Positions 34,568 through 47,212 of a stretch of DNA of 64,000 bases are shown here, one piece after another (position 1 is the first letter of the stretch; each line of letters begins with the position of its first letter). Source of the stretch: Bisporella sp. PMI_857 (taxonomy: Eukaryota; Ascomycota; Leotiomycetes; Helotiales; Helotiaceae); the NCBI GenBank assembly GCA_021307315.1, contig JAJSPD010000020.1, forward strand, positions 62,001 to 126,000, in the 5' to 3' direction. The notes under the pieces were generated by a model. The model was not told the origin of the DNA. It did not search any database and saw nothing but the letters and a program-made list of their open reading frames with translations. Made by a program: the position numbers and the translations under genes.

Positions 34568-35450
34568 TCAGATGGCGAGAGCAGCAGCACCTCCTAAAGC
34601 TGCTGCTAGCCATTTTGCTGTTGCCATGGCTGCTGCTCCAGCGCTACTCGAGGTACTTGATGGTGCTGGTGTGGTAGTTGCGGAGAAGGCGGTCAGTTTC
34701 TCCACACCTGCAGTTATGGTAATGGGATACCAGGTCGCATTGTATGAACTTTCCGTAGCAGAGTATTCGTAGGTACTTCCTGGTACTATACTGTAGGTAT
34801 CTGTGACTGATGGCTGAGTCTGCATCGACAGCTCAGTGGGAGTGGGTATTGGATCTAGAGTTAGAGAAACGTTATAGTATTCTATGGATGATGGCATAAT
34901 CTGGACTAAGAGCTCGGTGGCGGTGACTATTGGATCCAGAGTCTTGGAAAAGGTATAGTTTGCAGTGAACCTCCTATGTTGCGCATAATGAGTATCATAA
35001 TCTGAAAGCAAAGTCTAACACGACCCCAACAATAAAGAAAATCTTGCTCACAAACTGCCTCCCAATTGACCCTCCCCAGTTGTACTTGAGCCCCAGTGCA
35101 TAGACGTTGAACCTTGGGTGAAGGTTCCAAATTTGAGGTCTGTCGAACACTCAGCTATAGCTTCATGAGTTGTTGACGTGAAGTTATAGGTCTGAGTGAG
35201 GGTTGCGTTGGGTTTACAGCCAATAGCATAGGTAGTAGCTGTTGCATCCTGGTGATAGATTTAGCATCGAGCTCAGAAAGGGATTCGGCAGACTTACAAT
35301 GCCAACGATAGATGCGGCCAGATAGCCTGCTATATTACCAGCGCCATTCACTCTAGTGGGCAGGGCCCACAAAGGATTGATAAGATTGACAATTTCTTCG
35401 GCACGTGCAATCGAGAAGAAGAGAGTTGTAAAAAGGGACCGAACAACCAT
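34568..35450 (-). CDS. Secreted, probably GPI-anchored Ser/Thr-rich surface protein
   Basis: Exons are 35298-35450, 35056-35248 and 34568-35001, giving 259 aa. The N-terminus (MVVRSLFTTLFFSIARAEE) is a signal peptide. Exon 2 contributes DATATTYAIGCKPNATLTQT and a second Cys (IAECSTD), with several N-glycosylation sequons (NAT, NFT). Exon 3 is Thr/Ser/Pro-rich, with a repeated LDPIPTPTEL / LDPIVTATEL pattern and more sequons. It ends in a Ser-rich stretch, SAGAAAMATAKW and a short hydrophobic tail (LAAALGGAAALAI), the usual GPI-attachment signal. The exon 2 donor is GTTTGT, a weak variant, so that junction is less certain. Such proteins sit in the fungal wall or plasma membrane; no enzymatic domain is seen. 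Confidence 0.7.
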
Positions 35451-37556
35451 TTTGGAATTGCTAATTAGACTCTACTTAGAGTTAGAGTTATCTGGTTGTT
35501 CCGGTGAGGAGCTGGAAATGCAATAGAAAGACGCATAGCAATATTAAATACAGAGATACTTATATGCAAAACAGTCTCAACATGCGGGAATGATTGATGT
35601 CTTCACTAGATTCAGGAGCTTTTGCTGTATTGGAGGTATCGTGGGGTAAATGTGGCGGAGCAGGGTTGCTGCAACGCCGCAAGACCCCAGGAGAGCTGGG
35701 AGTGTGCCCTATAAGTGCACTCTTTGGGAAAATCGCGCTTGACGATGCTATCACCTTATCGTCTATTAGCAATCTGCATCACGATTTGGATGATTCTTTG
35801 CAGAAACAGACCTCCTCCCTTGATGTTGAAGAGGAATGATTGGGTAAATGATACGATAGGGCATCGAGAAAGACTTGGCGCCAAGCCATAGTCTGATGGC
35901 TTCCCTATAGGCTCCCTAAAGACAGGCAGCTTGGGCGTTCAACCTCGCTATAAGTTTTGTATCGATATTGATCTCACAACTGTTCAATCGGATGATGGAT
36001 CATTGTATGAGCCCAATCATAGCTTTAGTTTTATGCTACCATAACAGGCTAATAAGCATCTCTATTGAGGATTGTTCTTTTTATTTAAAGCCAGCATAGC
36101 TAGAAAATACAAAATAGTAGCCTTAGACATGTTCTGTTGTATCTGTTTAGCTAGCATGGCCGGGCAAGCAGTCTGCTTGCTCGGTTAGGATGAAGCTTAA
36201 TACAAGCAATATCCACGAATGAGGAATTTATTGAGCGCTTCATCTATCTGGTGGAAGTTCCTACTAGACTGTCCAATGATACGGTCATATTGCATAGGGT
36301 GGGATTGAATATTGGGAGTGGATGTGGCGGAGCATTATGAACACCACTCAACCACGGTGCCTAACCATATTCTGCACAAGTGAGAGAACACTACATAGGG
36401 GATAACGAATAAAGACAACCGAAAGGGTAGGGATACTGACTCTCCGTACCATGCAGCGATCCTAAAAGTGTATGGTTTGTGCTGACCAGAACTTCTAGAA
36501 GAGAGAGAAAGAGCTTGCACAGCCCCCCCGTCATTCCCAGTAGCAGCATACGACAATGGGACAATTACCATGTGATCTGTTTATGAGAGACGCTGACTCG
36601 ATAGCACCATCACATTCCAACAATCTCCTTTAACTCAGTCGTAAACATCAGAGCACATCTCTGCTGACGTTCCCTCTAGGATTGCATCGTTTTTGTACCA
36701 GGAAAGATTGCTATCTTGATGTATACCGGCACTATATGTCTAAATAATGTCGGACCATCAATAAACTAGGTGATTCTACAACAAAGTATAAACTTAACCC
36801 GGCTGCCCTAATAACGGAAAGAGCCGCACAATCAGAGGCATATGCACAGATTTGTTCGCAAATAATGACAAATCCAGTCAATCACATTTCCGGTCTATGC
36901 GTGGTCCAAACTGCTACATGGTATATCATACTAGGTTCTTAGCCTATCCTCCCCCTAAGCAGTCGATTCTTTGCTTGTCCCAATGTCACTAACGCAGCTT
37001 CTTTCTTTCATAATGCTTCAGTTACTGTACTTATTCTCTTTACAGCAAGCAACATCCAGGCTCAAGACAGTAATGTTGTGGAGCATTTACTTTGAAGGTC
37101 TTTAATTATATACCTTCAAAAACACTGGATACCACAGCCTCAACAATGCAATCTCCACAATCTGAATCTCTTAAAATTAAGGTTAAACTTTCTTAAACCC
37201 GTTTACCTTAACTAACAGCTTAACTTCGTGTAATTTATTATGCTTTCCTTATAACTTAATGCGACAAGCTTGTATAAATTATTTAGCCAGCGTGTTTACA
37301 CTTCAAATTTACAATACAAAGAGACAACTTTAAATTAATATAAATATTCTTGCTTCTTGATACACAACCAACGCCGAAACATTAGATATATTCAATAGCA
37401 AAGAGGCGAAAAGCATACGTGACTGCCACCCAAGCCCCTTCCATCATTAAAAAAAAAGATTTTGCTTCCATTCTGCTAAAATAAAGCACCGCAAGACCAA
37501 ACATTTCGCCGCCTCTCGTACTACAGATGAAGTATATAAAAAGCCCCAAAAAGAGG
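35451..37556. other. Intergenic, AT-rich toward the tRNA gene
   Basis: About 2.1 kb. The first part should hold the promoter of the surface-protein gene. Short frames at 35594-35839 (plus) and 36335-36571 (minus) lack recognisable features. From roughly 37000 the sequence becomes AT-rich (TTAA-rich) before the tRNA. No gene is supportable. Confidence 0.45.
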
Positions 37557-37563
37557 CAAAAAA
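37557..37563 (-). terminator. RNA polymerase III terminator (T7)
   Basis: Seven T on the tRNA strand start immediately after the discriminator base, as expected for Pol III termination. Confidence 0.8.
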
Positions 37564-37649
37564 TTCCGTACCAGGGAGTCGAACCCTGCGCTACCGCGCA
37601 CAATCATCAGGAATGAGAGGCGGAAATGTTACCGATACACCAGTACGGA
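37564..37649 (-). tRNA. tRNA-Glu (anticodon CUC) with a ~15-nt intron
   Basis: On the minus strand the 5' arm TCCGTAC pairs perfectly with GTACGGA, followed by discriminator A. The T arm is CAGGG-TTCGACT-CCCTG, containing a perfect B box (GGTTCGACTCC). The anticodon loop reads C-T-CTC-A-...-C with CCGC/GCGG stem pairs; between A37 and base 38 lies an intron of about 15 nt (roughly 37599-37613), the canonical position. The mature length is about 71 nt. U1-A72 and the overall sequence fit glutamate identity. A T7 Pol III terminator follows directly. The D arm is short and the outermost anticodon-stem pair may be a mismatch. Confidence 0.9.
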
Positions 37650-38501
37650 TTTTTGAAACTCTGATCAGGAGGCGAGCTATCTTGATTGATATCGTGAATA
37701 TTGAAAAGTGGGGGGATAAGCGAGCATCATGTGAATGAAATAGGGGCTGTTGGTGGACCATCGGATACGGGGAGCCTTGGGATGTGGGTTGTGCGGGCCG
37801 TAATTGCTAGGAATTTGTACCGGAGAAATACTGGACAATTTATTTGAAAAAAAATGCGGTAAGACAAGGCGTTAAGTGTTTGTTGAACGTTATATCGGAG
37901 CGTTATTTAGTTTAAAAGATTTTGGAAACTCGAATGGCGCTATTTGCACCTTGAAGCTTCTGGTTTCGGTAAGGTGCTTTTCATGTTAGACCGGAGTATT
38001 GGCTCCAGGCTGAGGTCGCTATGGGTAGCTAGTCGAGAGCAAGTTTGAAATATTGTAATCGACTGTGGCACATGGAATCTACATTTCTATAAGTTCTTTG
38101 ACTCTTCATGGGAACGCGATACGGATATCCCGCCAAAGTTTTTGAAAACTGCTGGTATAACAATGATTATATTAAGATCCTAAAATTTGATTGCTTGAGT
38201 ACTGGCGCTTATCAAACCCATCCACCGCTTACATCCTTCATCCATGGAGACGCTTCTTTCTCTCCCGTCTTTCTAATTCCCCTCCAGACAGCGAGCTCTA
38301 GCGTTTCCGCGAGCACACAGCCGTCATCTCTTCCGCTCATCTGCTTTCTCTCTTTCTCTTCTGGTCTCCCCATTTTGCAGAAGCAATCTTCTCAGAAGAC
38401 ACATGGGCCGAGCTATTGAGGACCAGTCCGCGACGTTGCTCCTCTCGCATGACACCAGAGATGCCAGCGGTCCCTAGAGTTGTCCTCAACGCGCGGACTT
38501 G
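37650..38501. other. Intergenic region
   Basis: About 850 bp upstream of the tRNA on its strand and downstream of the next minus-strand frame. A plus-strand frame at 38108-38419 is pyrimidine-rich sequence without motifs. Nothing supportable. Confidence 0.45.
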
Positions 38502-38999
38502 CTACGAGTCATCACCCAGCAATATCCAGGTCTCTGTTTCGGATACCGGGGAGTTTACGTGTGGTGTGGGAGTGATAAAGGTCCAGTCCTCCGCTGTTTC
38601 AAAAGGTGACGATAATGATGAAGGCAGAAAATGAGAATGTGAATTGAACGCCAACTCCGATTTCAGTGTGGGCGGTAAGGACTGTCGGATATCCGAATTG
38701 TTATTGCCGTTTATTGCGTTGTTTTTGGTGTTTATTGTTTTGAGCTTGAGTGATGGGGAGTGACGATGTTGAATCGTTGATTGTGACTTGGTATGGGAAA
38801 GATATCGCGCGATATCGGCATCATTGCTCAGATCCGACAGCGATAGAAAGAGCTGCAACTTGCGCAGGCGACTATGCCTGTTTCTTCGACCCGGACGAAC
38901 GACAAAAGCCGGGGCTTGCTCAATGGGCACATCCGTCTTGACATCATTCTCCTCATGTGTGCGCTCCCCATCGTACAGAATCCCCAATCGAAAGAGCTC
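38502..38999 (-). CDS. Possible gene or last exon, unrecognised, 5' end unresolved
   Basis: A 165-codon minus-strand frame preceded by a possible acceptor (CTGCTAG at 39001). No in-frame ATG exists near its start, so an upstream exon would be needed, and I could not find one. The protein has a basic Arg-rich part (VVRPGRRNRHSRLRKLQL), an Asn/Ser-rich middle (about 80-100) and an aromatic end (AEDWTFITPTP, ETETWILLGDDS). The terminal W-x-L-[LI]-G-D-D-S motif looks non-random. It may belong to a separate gene or to a longer transcript of the neighbour at 39109-39586. Confidence 0.35.
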   Translation of the reverse strand, partial: ELFRLGILYDGERTHEENDVKTDVPIEQAPAFVVRPGRRNRHSRLRKLQLFLSLSDLSNDADIARYLSHTKSQSTIQHRHSPSLKLKTINTKNNAINGNNNSDIRQSLPPTLKSELAFNSHSHFLPSSLSSPFETAEDWTFITPTPHVNSPVSETETWILLGDDS

Positions 39000-39108
39000 C
39001 TAGCAGGTGCGTAAGCATTCATCTGCCTAGCCTACTCTACTCCAACGCCACCAATGATAGAAAGGAGGAATCAACACCTTCAAAGAAATGTTGAAATTGA
39101 AGCCGATG

Positions 39109-39586
39109 CTAGGAGTACCCATAGTCGATATCTCCAAAGAGATCGACGAGGACTCGCTTCATGGGCTCGATAAGACTCACATCGTCATCAGCGCTTTCGC
39201 CGCCGAACATGCGCAGCAGCTCCTCCTCCTCCTCCTTCTGCATCCTCTCTACTTCAGCAAGGGCTTCAGCTAGAGCCTTCTCCTCAGCCTCACGAGCTTT
39301 CCAGCGGGCCCAGCTCTGATCGAAGGTTTGCCGGAGGATGGGCGACACTTTGTTGTCTGATGGTAGATAGATGTTCGAGTCGTGTGCATCAGCGATGTCT
39401 TGGTAGAAGTCAGCTTGGGTGAATGATCTGCGTGAAATCGTGCGTCGAGTTCTAATGTGAGTTAGAATTAGTTTGTTATGTCGAATATTCTGTGGATAAG
39501 ACTTACCGACTGCCGGGCCGTTCACGACGTCTGTTCTGGCGATGGTGCGGAATCACGCCTGTGTTAAGGCCATTGAGTAGCACCAT
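39109..39586 (-). CDS. Small unrecognised protein with charged coiled coil
   Basis: Exons are 39507-39586 and 39109-39451 (55-nt intron GTAAGT...ACATTAG), giving 140 aa. The start MVLLNGLNTGVIPHHRQN is followed by an Arg-rich stretch (RRRERPGSRTRRTISRRS), a motif FTQADFYQDIADAHDS, the segment SPILRQTFDQSWARWKARE, an Ala/Glu coiled coil (about 75-105), and an acidic end (FGGESADDD, DLFGDIDYGYS). No signal peptide is evident. I do not recognise a family; the splice signals and amino-acid composition support a real gene. Confidence 0.6.
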
Positions 39587-42500
39587 GATATCCGACTCTT
39601 GAGTCCTTTTTTTGTTTCTCTTTTCTTTCTGAAAGGTTTAGAAGGACCAAAAATTCCAACAGGACGAGGAAATAGTAGGGTTGCAAAGTATGAACTCCGA
39701 AACTCGAGAAAGTGCATACCTAATATATAGCAGATATCATAGAGTCATTACCTACCTTTCTCCTCTCTGTGACTCGAACTAAGCCGTACTACAAACCCGT
39801 TCGAGCAAACCCAGTCGTCATGTGTGTGGCATGGCTGCCTCTTCGTGATAGGCTACACCCTCCCCCATACATTGTTTATGACTCACAAGACCCCTGTCTT
39901 GGGCCGTGGCGCAGGCGCGAAGTCGTCAGGCCGAGACAAGGCGGAGGGAGGGTCCGGAGTAGGGTTTCGGGATAGATCTGGTGAGTAATGGGGAAAGTAT
40001 TTGTGTTTTGGCTGTAGGAAGCCTTGATGCCTTTGGTGGTTGTTAGCCTAGAAGTTGACGATGGGGTGACGGAGAGGTGTGGCGAAGCGAGCGGCGTTTT
40101 TCGCTAGGTTGAAATGCCTCGTACCTCTGTATTTTCAAAGATGGATTTTGGTAAACTGAAAGCATTTGAGGGAGAGAAGAATTCTTGAGTTCATAAAGAA
40201 AATTGAGCACGAGACTATCAGGAAGGCTATGCAAGGCCATTCCATTTGAGAACACGCCACGAAGAGGTTTTGTGTTGAATATATCACGTGATGACACACA
40301 ACCCGTCTACCTCGGACAAAAGACAAAGGCCATTATCACGAGCGCCTCCAGTTGTGAGAAAGGCGAAATAAGTATGAGTCTTCGCTCACAGATTATGTGA
40401 ACTCCGGAGTGTAAGAAGCGTAGGGACTGCGGTTGTTTGCTCCAGGTTGCCGTATGCTTACAACAAGTCATCGCCAGCTGGTACTGCCTGCCAGGAGCCT
40501 AATCGCATTACAGAAATGCCTAAACTACAATTGCTCAAATATAGAGTATTAGAATATTTTGCATTGCTGGCTGATCTTGCCATTCCCTAGTTTAAAATCA
40601 GGTACCCAGCTTCGGGTCTCTCTTCTGTTGCTCCCACTCGGTTCGTTGAGTCATACGAGAGGCAAATTTTCTTGAAGGCGAATATTATGTTCACAATTCC
40701 GTTAGAAGAAAATAAACAGAAATATTTAAAAGTAAGCATCGGACAATCTCTGTTCCAGCCAAGTGCTCATGATCTCGGCTGAAGGCCGTATGAAAGTGAT
40801 GCAGCACTAGCTGGTAGAGTATTAACCGTATTCAAAACTTGCTTACAAAGATACTCAGTGAAGTTTAGGACGACCGCAAATGGTTCCTGCACAATAACCC
40901 TTGGTAAGCGACATACGACATTTATCCTTCAGGAAGGTCGCAGTTTGATATCCTGGGGTGCCTATTTTAGCAGCAGAGATGAAATTTCATCCTATAACAT
41001 CTTATGGACATGAAGACTTTTGCGTTATGAAAATCTTTTTATCCTAGGCAGCAGTATCAATGACCAAGATTGGACCTTGAAAGAAGTAGCATGATCACAT
41101 CCAGTAGTGTCATGGACTTTTTTGGTTCTCTAGGCAATTTGGTATTCATGCTCAAATCCAATGTAGCAGGCAGGCAAAGTTGCAAAGCAGCAACTTTGCA
41201 CGCCCAGTGAGTACAGGAAAAAAAAACCTAGTTTTAAATCCCATTGAGGACGGTTCATAACGGCTTTGTGACACGGATAAGGTATGCTGTTGAGATTTTT
41301 TTGGCTTCAGCACAGCACAGGCTCAAGAAATTATTTTTGGATAACGCGACAATCCATTGATAAGGTGGTGGGAAGTGCATTTCATGTTGGACACATAGCG
41401 TACCCAAACACTTGAGATGGGCTTACTCAAGATAATCCCACTAATTCATGACATGGAGAGTGAAATTTCAAGGGCTGGTATATGACGTAAACAACCACCA
41501 GAAAATTTCATGGATTCCCGTGGTCGCACGAGATGAAGGGGAAACGGGTGTCGCTTTCGGTGCTGGTATGTGCGTACGTGTGAGCTTGTGCACAGCGCTT
41601 GTGTTTGAAGGTTATCAGTAAACTCGACTGAATGACAGGACAGTCAATACTTTAATGTAAGAATGGTAGCACACTCGCATGATAAGGTCCGATTCCGGTA
41701 TCGTCTTGTACGCTCGAACAAGTAAAATGCCATGTTTGATATTTGGCAAACTTGAAAGGCAGGACTGGACTACCAAAGCGTGCCACTTTCGTTAGGCTGG
41801 AAATCTATGGCGGTGACCGTGAGAATCATGCCAAGGCTGAAGGGATGAAATTGATGAAATGCATCTTAAATTTTCAATTAGTTTTATTGAATAAAGGACG
41901 TAGACAGAAGATGCATGCTTCAGAACTTTATACTAGTTGCATCTAGTAGTCGAACTGGATCTGAAGGAATGCTTGCGCGATGGAGACGACCAAGATATTT
42001 AGAGCCTGAGGCCACTGTTGATAAAAGTTGTATATCGTTAATATTTTAGTTGTAGACGGCGGAGCAGATGTGGAAAGCCTCCATGATGCCGAGATTTTTG
42101 GTACTTTCTACAAAGCGATTAAGGGTTTCTGAGCGACAAACGTACCTTGACCATAAATGTCGCGTAAAAAGAAAGTTTATCATGACATAAATTAGTATGA
42201 AATTTGGGAGAAGTGTGGAATCTGGTACATCCATTGTTCCTCCCAACGTTCCAAACATGGCTGGACTTGCCTAATGGGAATCAAAGTTTGGCGTCTGTTG
42301 TGAGTAACAAGATTAAGCTTCCCCCAAAGGAAAATTTCACTTCGAATACACGTTAACTTTTCGTTGTATTCAAGGACCGAAGGCTCTAAGGAGCAATTGC
42401 AAGATTGAGGGAACAACTGTCAGACAAGGTGCAGCACACCAATGCTGGGAACTTGGCCTGGCATATTATAGCCCGTAAGTGCAATATATACTCATTCTTA

Positions 42501-44575
42501 GATAAACAGAGAATATGTCTCATCCTTTCCAAAAGCGTTTGCTAATATAAGCCATATGGTTACGATTAATCGCGGCCAAAGGCGTCAGAAGCATTCGCGA
42601 TCATAGATAGGATGATTTTGACTAGGAGAAGTCACGACCACTTTGATTAACAAGGCTGACGCAGTGGCTATGTGTCAAGAGCCTAAAAGTCTAGCCCTGT
42701 ATTTGAGAGGGGGCTCCTGAAGCTTTCATATCAGCAGAGAACTTTTGTTGGCAAGTATCGTACTCAAGTGAGGCTTACTCCCAGGTGAGGTAAATGAACA
42801 GGCTCAGACGAATACGTCACCACTGCTCCTGGCTTTCCTTTTGGAATCTGCTCAACTTCAGGTTATACAAGATCGATATAACCATTTATATCCAATGGCC
42901 AAGACACTGCCCGTTAAGGTGCTGCGGCTAGCAACATGTTCGTTCTGAATTAGGAGCTATTAGAATAGATGGATTTCTTTTGTTTGTAGGTGCGTGTCCT
43001 TGTCTTCGTTTCATTTCTTGTTTTGCCGTTGCAATATGTCATCTTGCTGTACAATCATGCATATATTTCTTCCGAACTTGGCCATTTGCCACGCTCAAGG
43101 AGCCATGCGCCCGTTGCAAGTATTGATTGTTAATACAATCTCTCTGTCTTTGTCTCTATTTTGTGGTTGAGTTGGTGGTGGTGTTCAAGCTATGGTCAAG
43201 ATCTGCATCTGATGTACGATGCCGAGGATGCCAAGGTGGCAGGGCAACCCCACAGGATTGTTGTTGGGTAGCGTGAGGGTCCGTGTGAGCTTAAATCTAT
43301 AAAAAGAATCAAAAACGAAAAGAAATGATGCTGGAGTTAGTCAGCACCATCCTGGGGGCGGGACAGTGAAACTCAAATTGGGCATTGCTTTAAGCAAGAT
43401 TGGAGGGCTTCTAGATGGATGAAAGTCATTTCGGCACATTGTCCGTATGCCGGGGGTCAAGGACAAGAGACTTTCATCTCTATAGTTTGTTGACTTGGAG
43501 TAGTTCATATATTTAGCATTTTTTCTGATGGAGTTTTTGTTTACATGATCGGAGTAGGGACCGTGCTCTGATCATTCTTGTATAGCCTGTCCTCCAAATA
43601 CCCTCTTTACACGAATTATAACTGAAATGATCTAAGGATGCATCCATCACATCGTATCATATAGTACATCTATACACAAAACTCTTCACCGTATCTTTAG
43701 TTCTCTCCACTATCCCTTTGAGGCTTTGCTGGCACACAAGTAAGCGTAGTCCGAGATAATGCAGTGAGACTCAGGTACATGGCGGGGCAGGCACGGCTAG
43801 CTATGGCTAGCTATGCTGTCGCACAGGAAGGATGTAGATGTGGATGTCTGGTCGGCTGTTGATCTGATGTGAAGTCCAAATGATCGATGTCTTCGACCAT
43901 CGCCTCCTGGCTTTGTCGATATAGAATTTACCTGGAGCCGCAATTGGGCCCCCTGGTTGATGTGGGATTGGGAAGGGATCTTATTAGCTAAAAGGGGAGA
44001 GAGGAGGAAGAGCTTCCCCTTTGTAAAACCGGGACTCGAAATTTCCAGTCTATGATCCAATATATTGACCAAGACCAACATTTTTCTTTTCTACATTGTT
44101 CGCCGCAGCATTCTGTATACAGTCTCCAGCAAAACAAGACTTCCTAAAAGTATTGTGTACGGGGATTGCATGTGGATTTATTTTGTTGGTTGGGCACAGC
44201 TTGCAGGACCCCGGAAGACTGCAGTCACAGCCCCAGAAGCCTTTTCCCTCTTCGTCTGTTCGTAACCCAATACCAACAACGAATTGACTCTGCGATTACT
44301 ATTATTAACCTCATCCCATTGACATCGCCTTTTCGTCCCAAGAGAGCCACATCGCATGCAACACCTGTTTCATCAGTCAAGCGCGCTCAGGGACTGCTGT
44401 CCTTAGCCGGTCATCGATCGCTCAATCCTGCCAGGCCTGTCTGGCTGCTGCCATCCACGGAGCTTGAATCGTAGCAAGCAAGCACAGCACAGCCTCGAAC
44501 CCTGACCCTTCCAGACAGCTTTCCGCATTATCGCAAGAGCTATCGTGAGCCTTTAAGGCCACGACTCTACATAAT
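39587..44575. other. Five-kilobase gene-poor region
   Basis: The longest stretch without a supportable gene in the window. All open frames are short, with no motifs or paired splice signals. From about 42960 to 44560 the plus strand becomes pyrimidine-rich with many CT/TTG patches, as in long fungal promoters and 5' leaders, matching the large plus-strand gene that follows. No transposon ends or long repeats were noticed. Confidence 0.45.
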
Positions 44576-47212
44576 ATGCCCTTAGGATTCCACCGACACA
44601 GCAATCGTTCAAAGCAGGCATTGAACGATCCCTCGATCCAGAATCCGCAGGGTTCGGCTCCCAGTGAGACGTCGTTCAATTCTGGCGAGGACACAATCGA
44701 GACAAGGTCTACTCAGCCCGAAGCTGCTTTTCACACAAACCCGAACGCGCTCAATCAACAACAATACGTAGCTAACGCTCAAGGGCCTGGCGGACAGGTA
44801 CAGAGTGATCGCATTTTGTATCAATCTGCTAATAGTCCTGCCCGGTCGCAGTCAACACGGCATCAAAGCCCGTACCTGCAACAAGAGCCTCAGTACCCGT
44901 CTGGCAGCAGCTCGGTCGATGATCTAGGTCTTGAGGCTCGCAGACAGTCGCAGCTGCTACCGCAGTCTTCAAAACCCCAACAACAATCACAATCACCTCC
45001 AGAGGCGAAGAGGAAAGGTTTAGGGATCTTTGATCGCATGAGGTCGAGTCGCGCGCCTGAACCCAAAGCATCCCCGGCCCCACCACCACCACAAGCTTCC
45101 TACAACAACACCACAGGGCTTGCTCGCAGACTCTCAAAGCGACAAGAAAACCCCCCTGTTATTCGCACATCTCAACAAAGGAATTCCTTGGATGTGCAAC
45201 AACAGCTTAATTGGCAGAATCCTCAAGCAGCGCAAGACTCGCGCTCTCATCTGCCATCACCTCAGGAGGGAGCGGAGGACGATAGTGGTCTCGAGCCCTA
45301 CCAGATTTCTCGAGCGGAGCAAGAAGAACCATCTCGTGGTACCGTTCAAGACTATAGTCTGCAACAAACAATTCGTCCTGTTCGGAGTGACTCAGACCCA
45401 CCTCAGTTTGGGGTAAACGACGAGTCCCGCCAACTCTACCAAACACATCATCAACAACACCATTCACTTGGACAGATCCCTCAACATCAACAATTCGAAC
45501 CTCCTCCGCAGAATCAGTATCAACCTCTAAACCAGGGCCAACATCTCACTACCAACCTTGACTCTCTAGGTATCCTCTTCAATCAATACCCAAATCCAGA
45601 GACTGTTTCCCAGATATCCTCTACCAACGAGTCTCCCATAGACCAAAATCAAAGGGTTGAGCAGCCTCGACCTGTATCTGTGCAATCCAACGGCCAGTCT
45701 CCTACGGCCGGTAATATCACCGTGCGCCAAGAGTATCCGAATCGCACAACATCAATTCAGACCCCGCGACCTTTATCTCAATACAACGCGCCGATGGCTC
45801 CACCACCAACAGGGCAACAACCGCCTAACCGCAGGTCAAATGATTCAAAGCAGACATTAGGGAGCCAAGGTCCACCAGATTCGCGAGATGGTCCCCCTCC
45901 TGGCTACCAACAGCGATTTCAAAGCGGAGGCTCTACACCGACAGCTGGACCTGGACAAAGTCCAATACCTCCCGGGCCGAGTAATAATCAAGGTCCGAAT
46001 TATAGGGGAGGGCCACCACAACGAGAACAATATGGGCAACCGGGTGTGGGAGAGCAAGGCAGAAGCACACCGCCTCCGGCACCAGCTGAGAGGGACGTGA
46101 ACGATGCTTACAAGGAGCTATGTGAGTTTAGTAATTCAGGACTCCAGTATTTACGCTAAATTAATATAGTGCAAAAGTACAAAAAGGTGAAAGGGCTATA
46201 TTTTGATAAGACAGCCCAGGTCGAAAATTTGCAAAATACCCTGGCCAACCAAAGATTATCACAGTCGCGGACCTCGCTCGACGATAGTGAATACATGACA
46301 CGGTTTCAAAGGTTAGATGGAGCTACGACGAATCTGGCTTTCAATATCAGGAAGGACTGGCGGACGATACCAAACTGGCTTGCGCCATATGTGAATCAAG
46401 ATGCGTTGAAAGTTGGCAAGCAAGAAATGACAGCTGTAGGCCGGGCTTGCATTTCAAGATTTCTGGTAGACGAAATATTCAACAGGACCTTCCACCCGGG
46501 ACTAGAGTCCGATCTGAGTACGAACCTCAAAACCATCGAACAGAATATTCGGCGCTTTTCACCGCCTTTAAACAGCCAAGAAGAGTCGGAGTCGTTGACG
46601 GCAAAAGTAGTACAATGGAGATTAGCAACATTAGAAGGTCTGAGGGATGTGTTAAGTTCTCCCGAAAGCGAGAAATGCAAGCGGGAATTCTCTCGGGTAG
46701 CGACCTCAAACCTGGCAGCCAACCTGATAAACTATCTGGGCGAGCCAGTCCCAGCAGGCATTGAAGACAGTGCACACATGATCATTGAGCTCGCGGTTAG
46801 CATAGCCGCTAACCTTCCCTTGGAAAGTAGAGATATCTCCATCATTTATCCAATGCCAGGCGACATCTTCCAGCCGCTCTTCATGAAAGTCGGCGAAGCA
46901 GGCGTTCCTCCACTAGAGAATCCGGGGGCAGATGCGACGAGTGAGGATACGAGTAGCACAAACAGTGGAGATAAGGACGAGGCGAAGGACGAGAAGGAGG
47001 GAGGGAAGCTGAGGAAGGAGAAAACGAAGAGCGGCGGCATGTTGCAGGCTATGATGGGCAGCAACACGGGCCCAGCGAAGGGGAAACCGCAAGGCCCGGA
47101 GAGTGAAGGGAAAAAGGAGGATGCGCCGCAGAAGGTAAGATTCGCCGGCTTCGTGGGAGTGGAGGTCAGAGGCCGGCAGATGTTAGGGAAGGCGCCGGTG
47201 TGGATTGGATAA
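44576..47212 (+). CDS. Large Gln/Pro-rich protein with a conserved-looking C-terminal helical domain, unrecognised
   Basis: Exons are 44576-46121 and 46170-47212 (48-nt intron GTGAGT...TTAATATAG), giving 862 aa. Residues 1-500 are disordered and Gln/Pro/Ser-rich (runs such as QQQ, PPPPQ). The intron falls where order begins. The following ~250 residues are helical and globular: LQKYKKVKGLYFDKTAQVEN, MTRFQRLDGATTNLAFNIRK, DWRTIPNWLAPYVN, and VGRACISRFLVDEIFNRTFH. After that comes a Lys/Glu/Asp-rich low-complexity segment (about 755-830) and a short end block (KVRFAGFVGVEVRGRQMLGK). I recognise the architecture as typical of uncharacterised filamentous-fungal proteins but can name no function. 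It is convergent with the next gene. Confidence 0.8.

Noticed and set aside
36335..36571. ATG-initiated 78-codon minus-strand frame
   Set aside because: No domain, no clear signal peptide, and no splice partner; too short to support.
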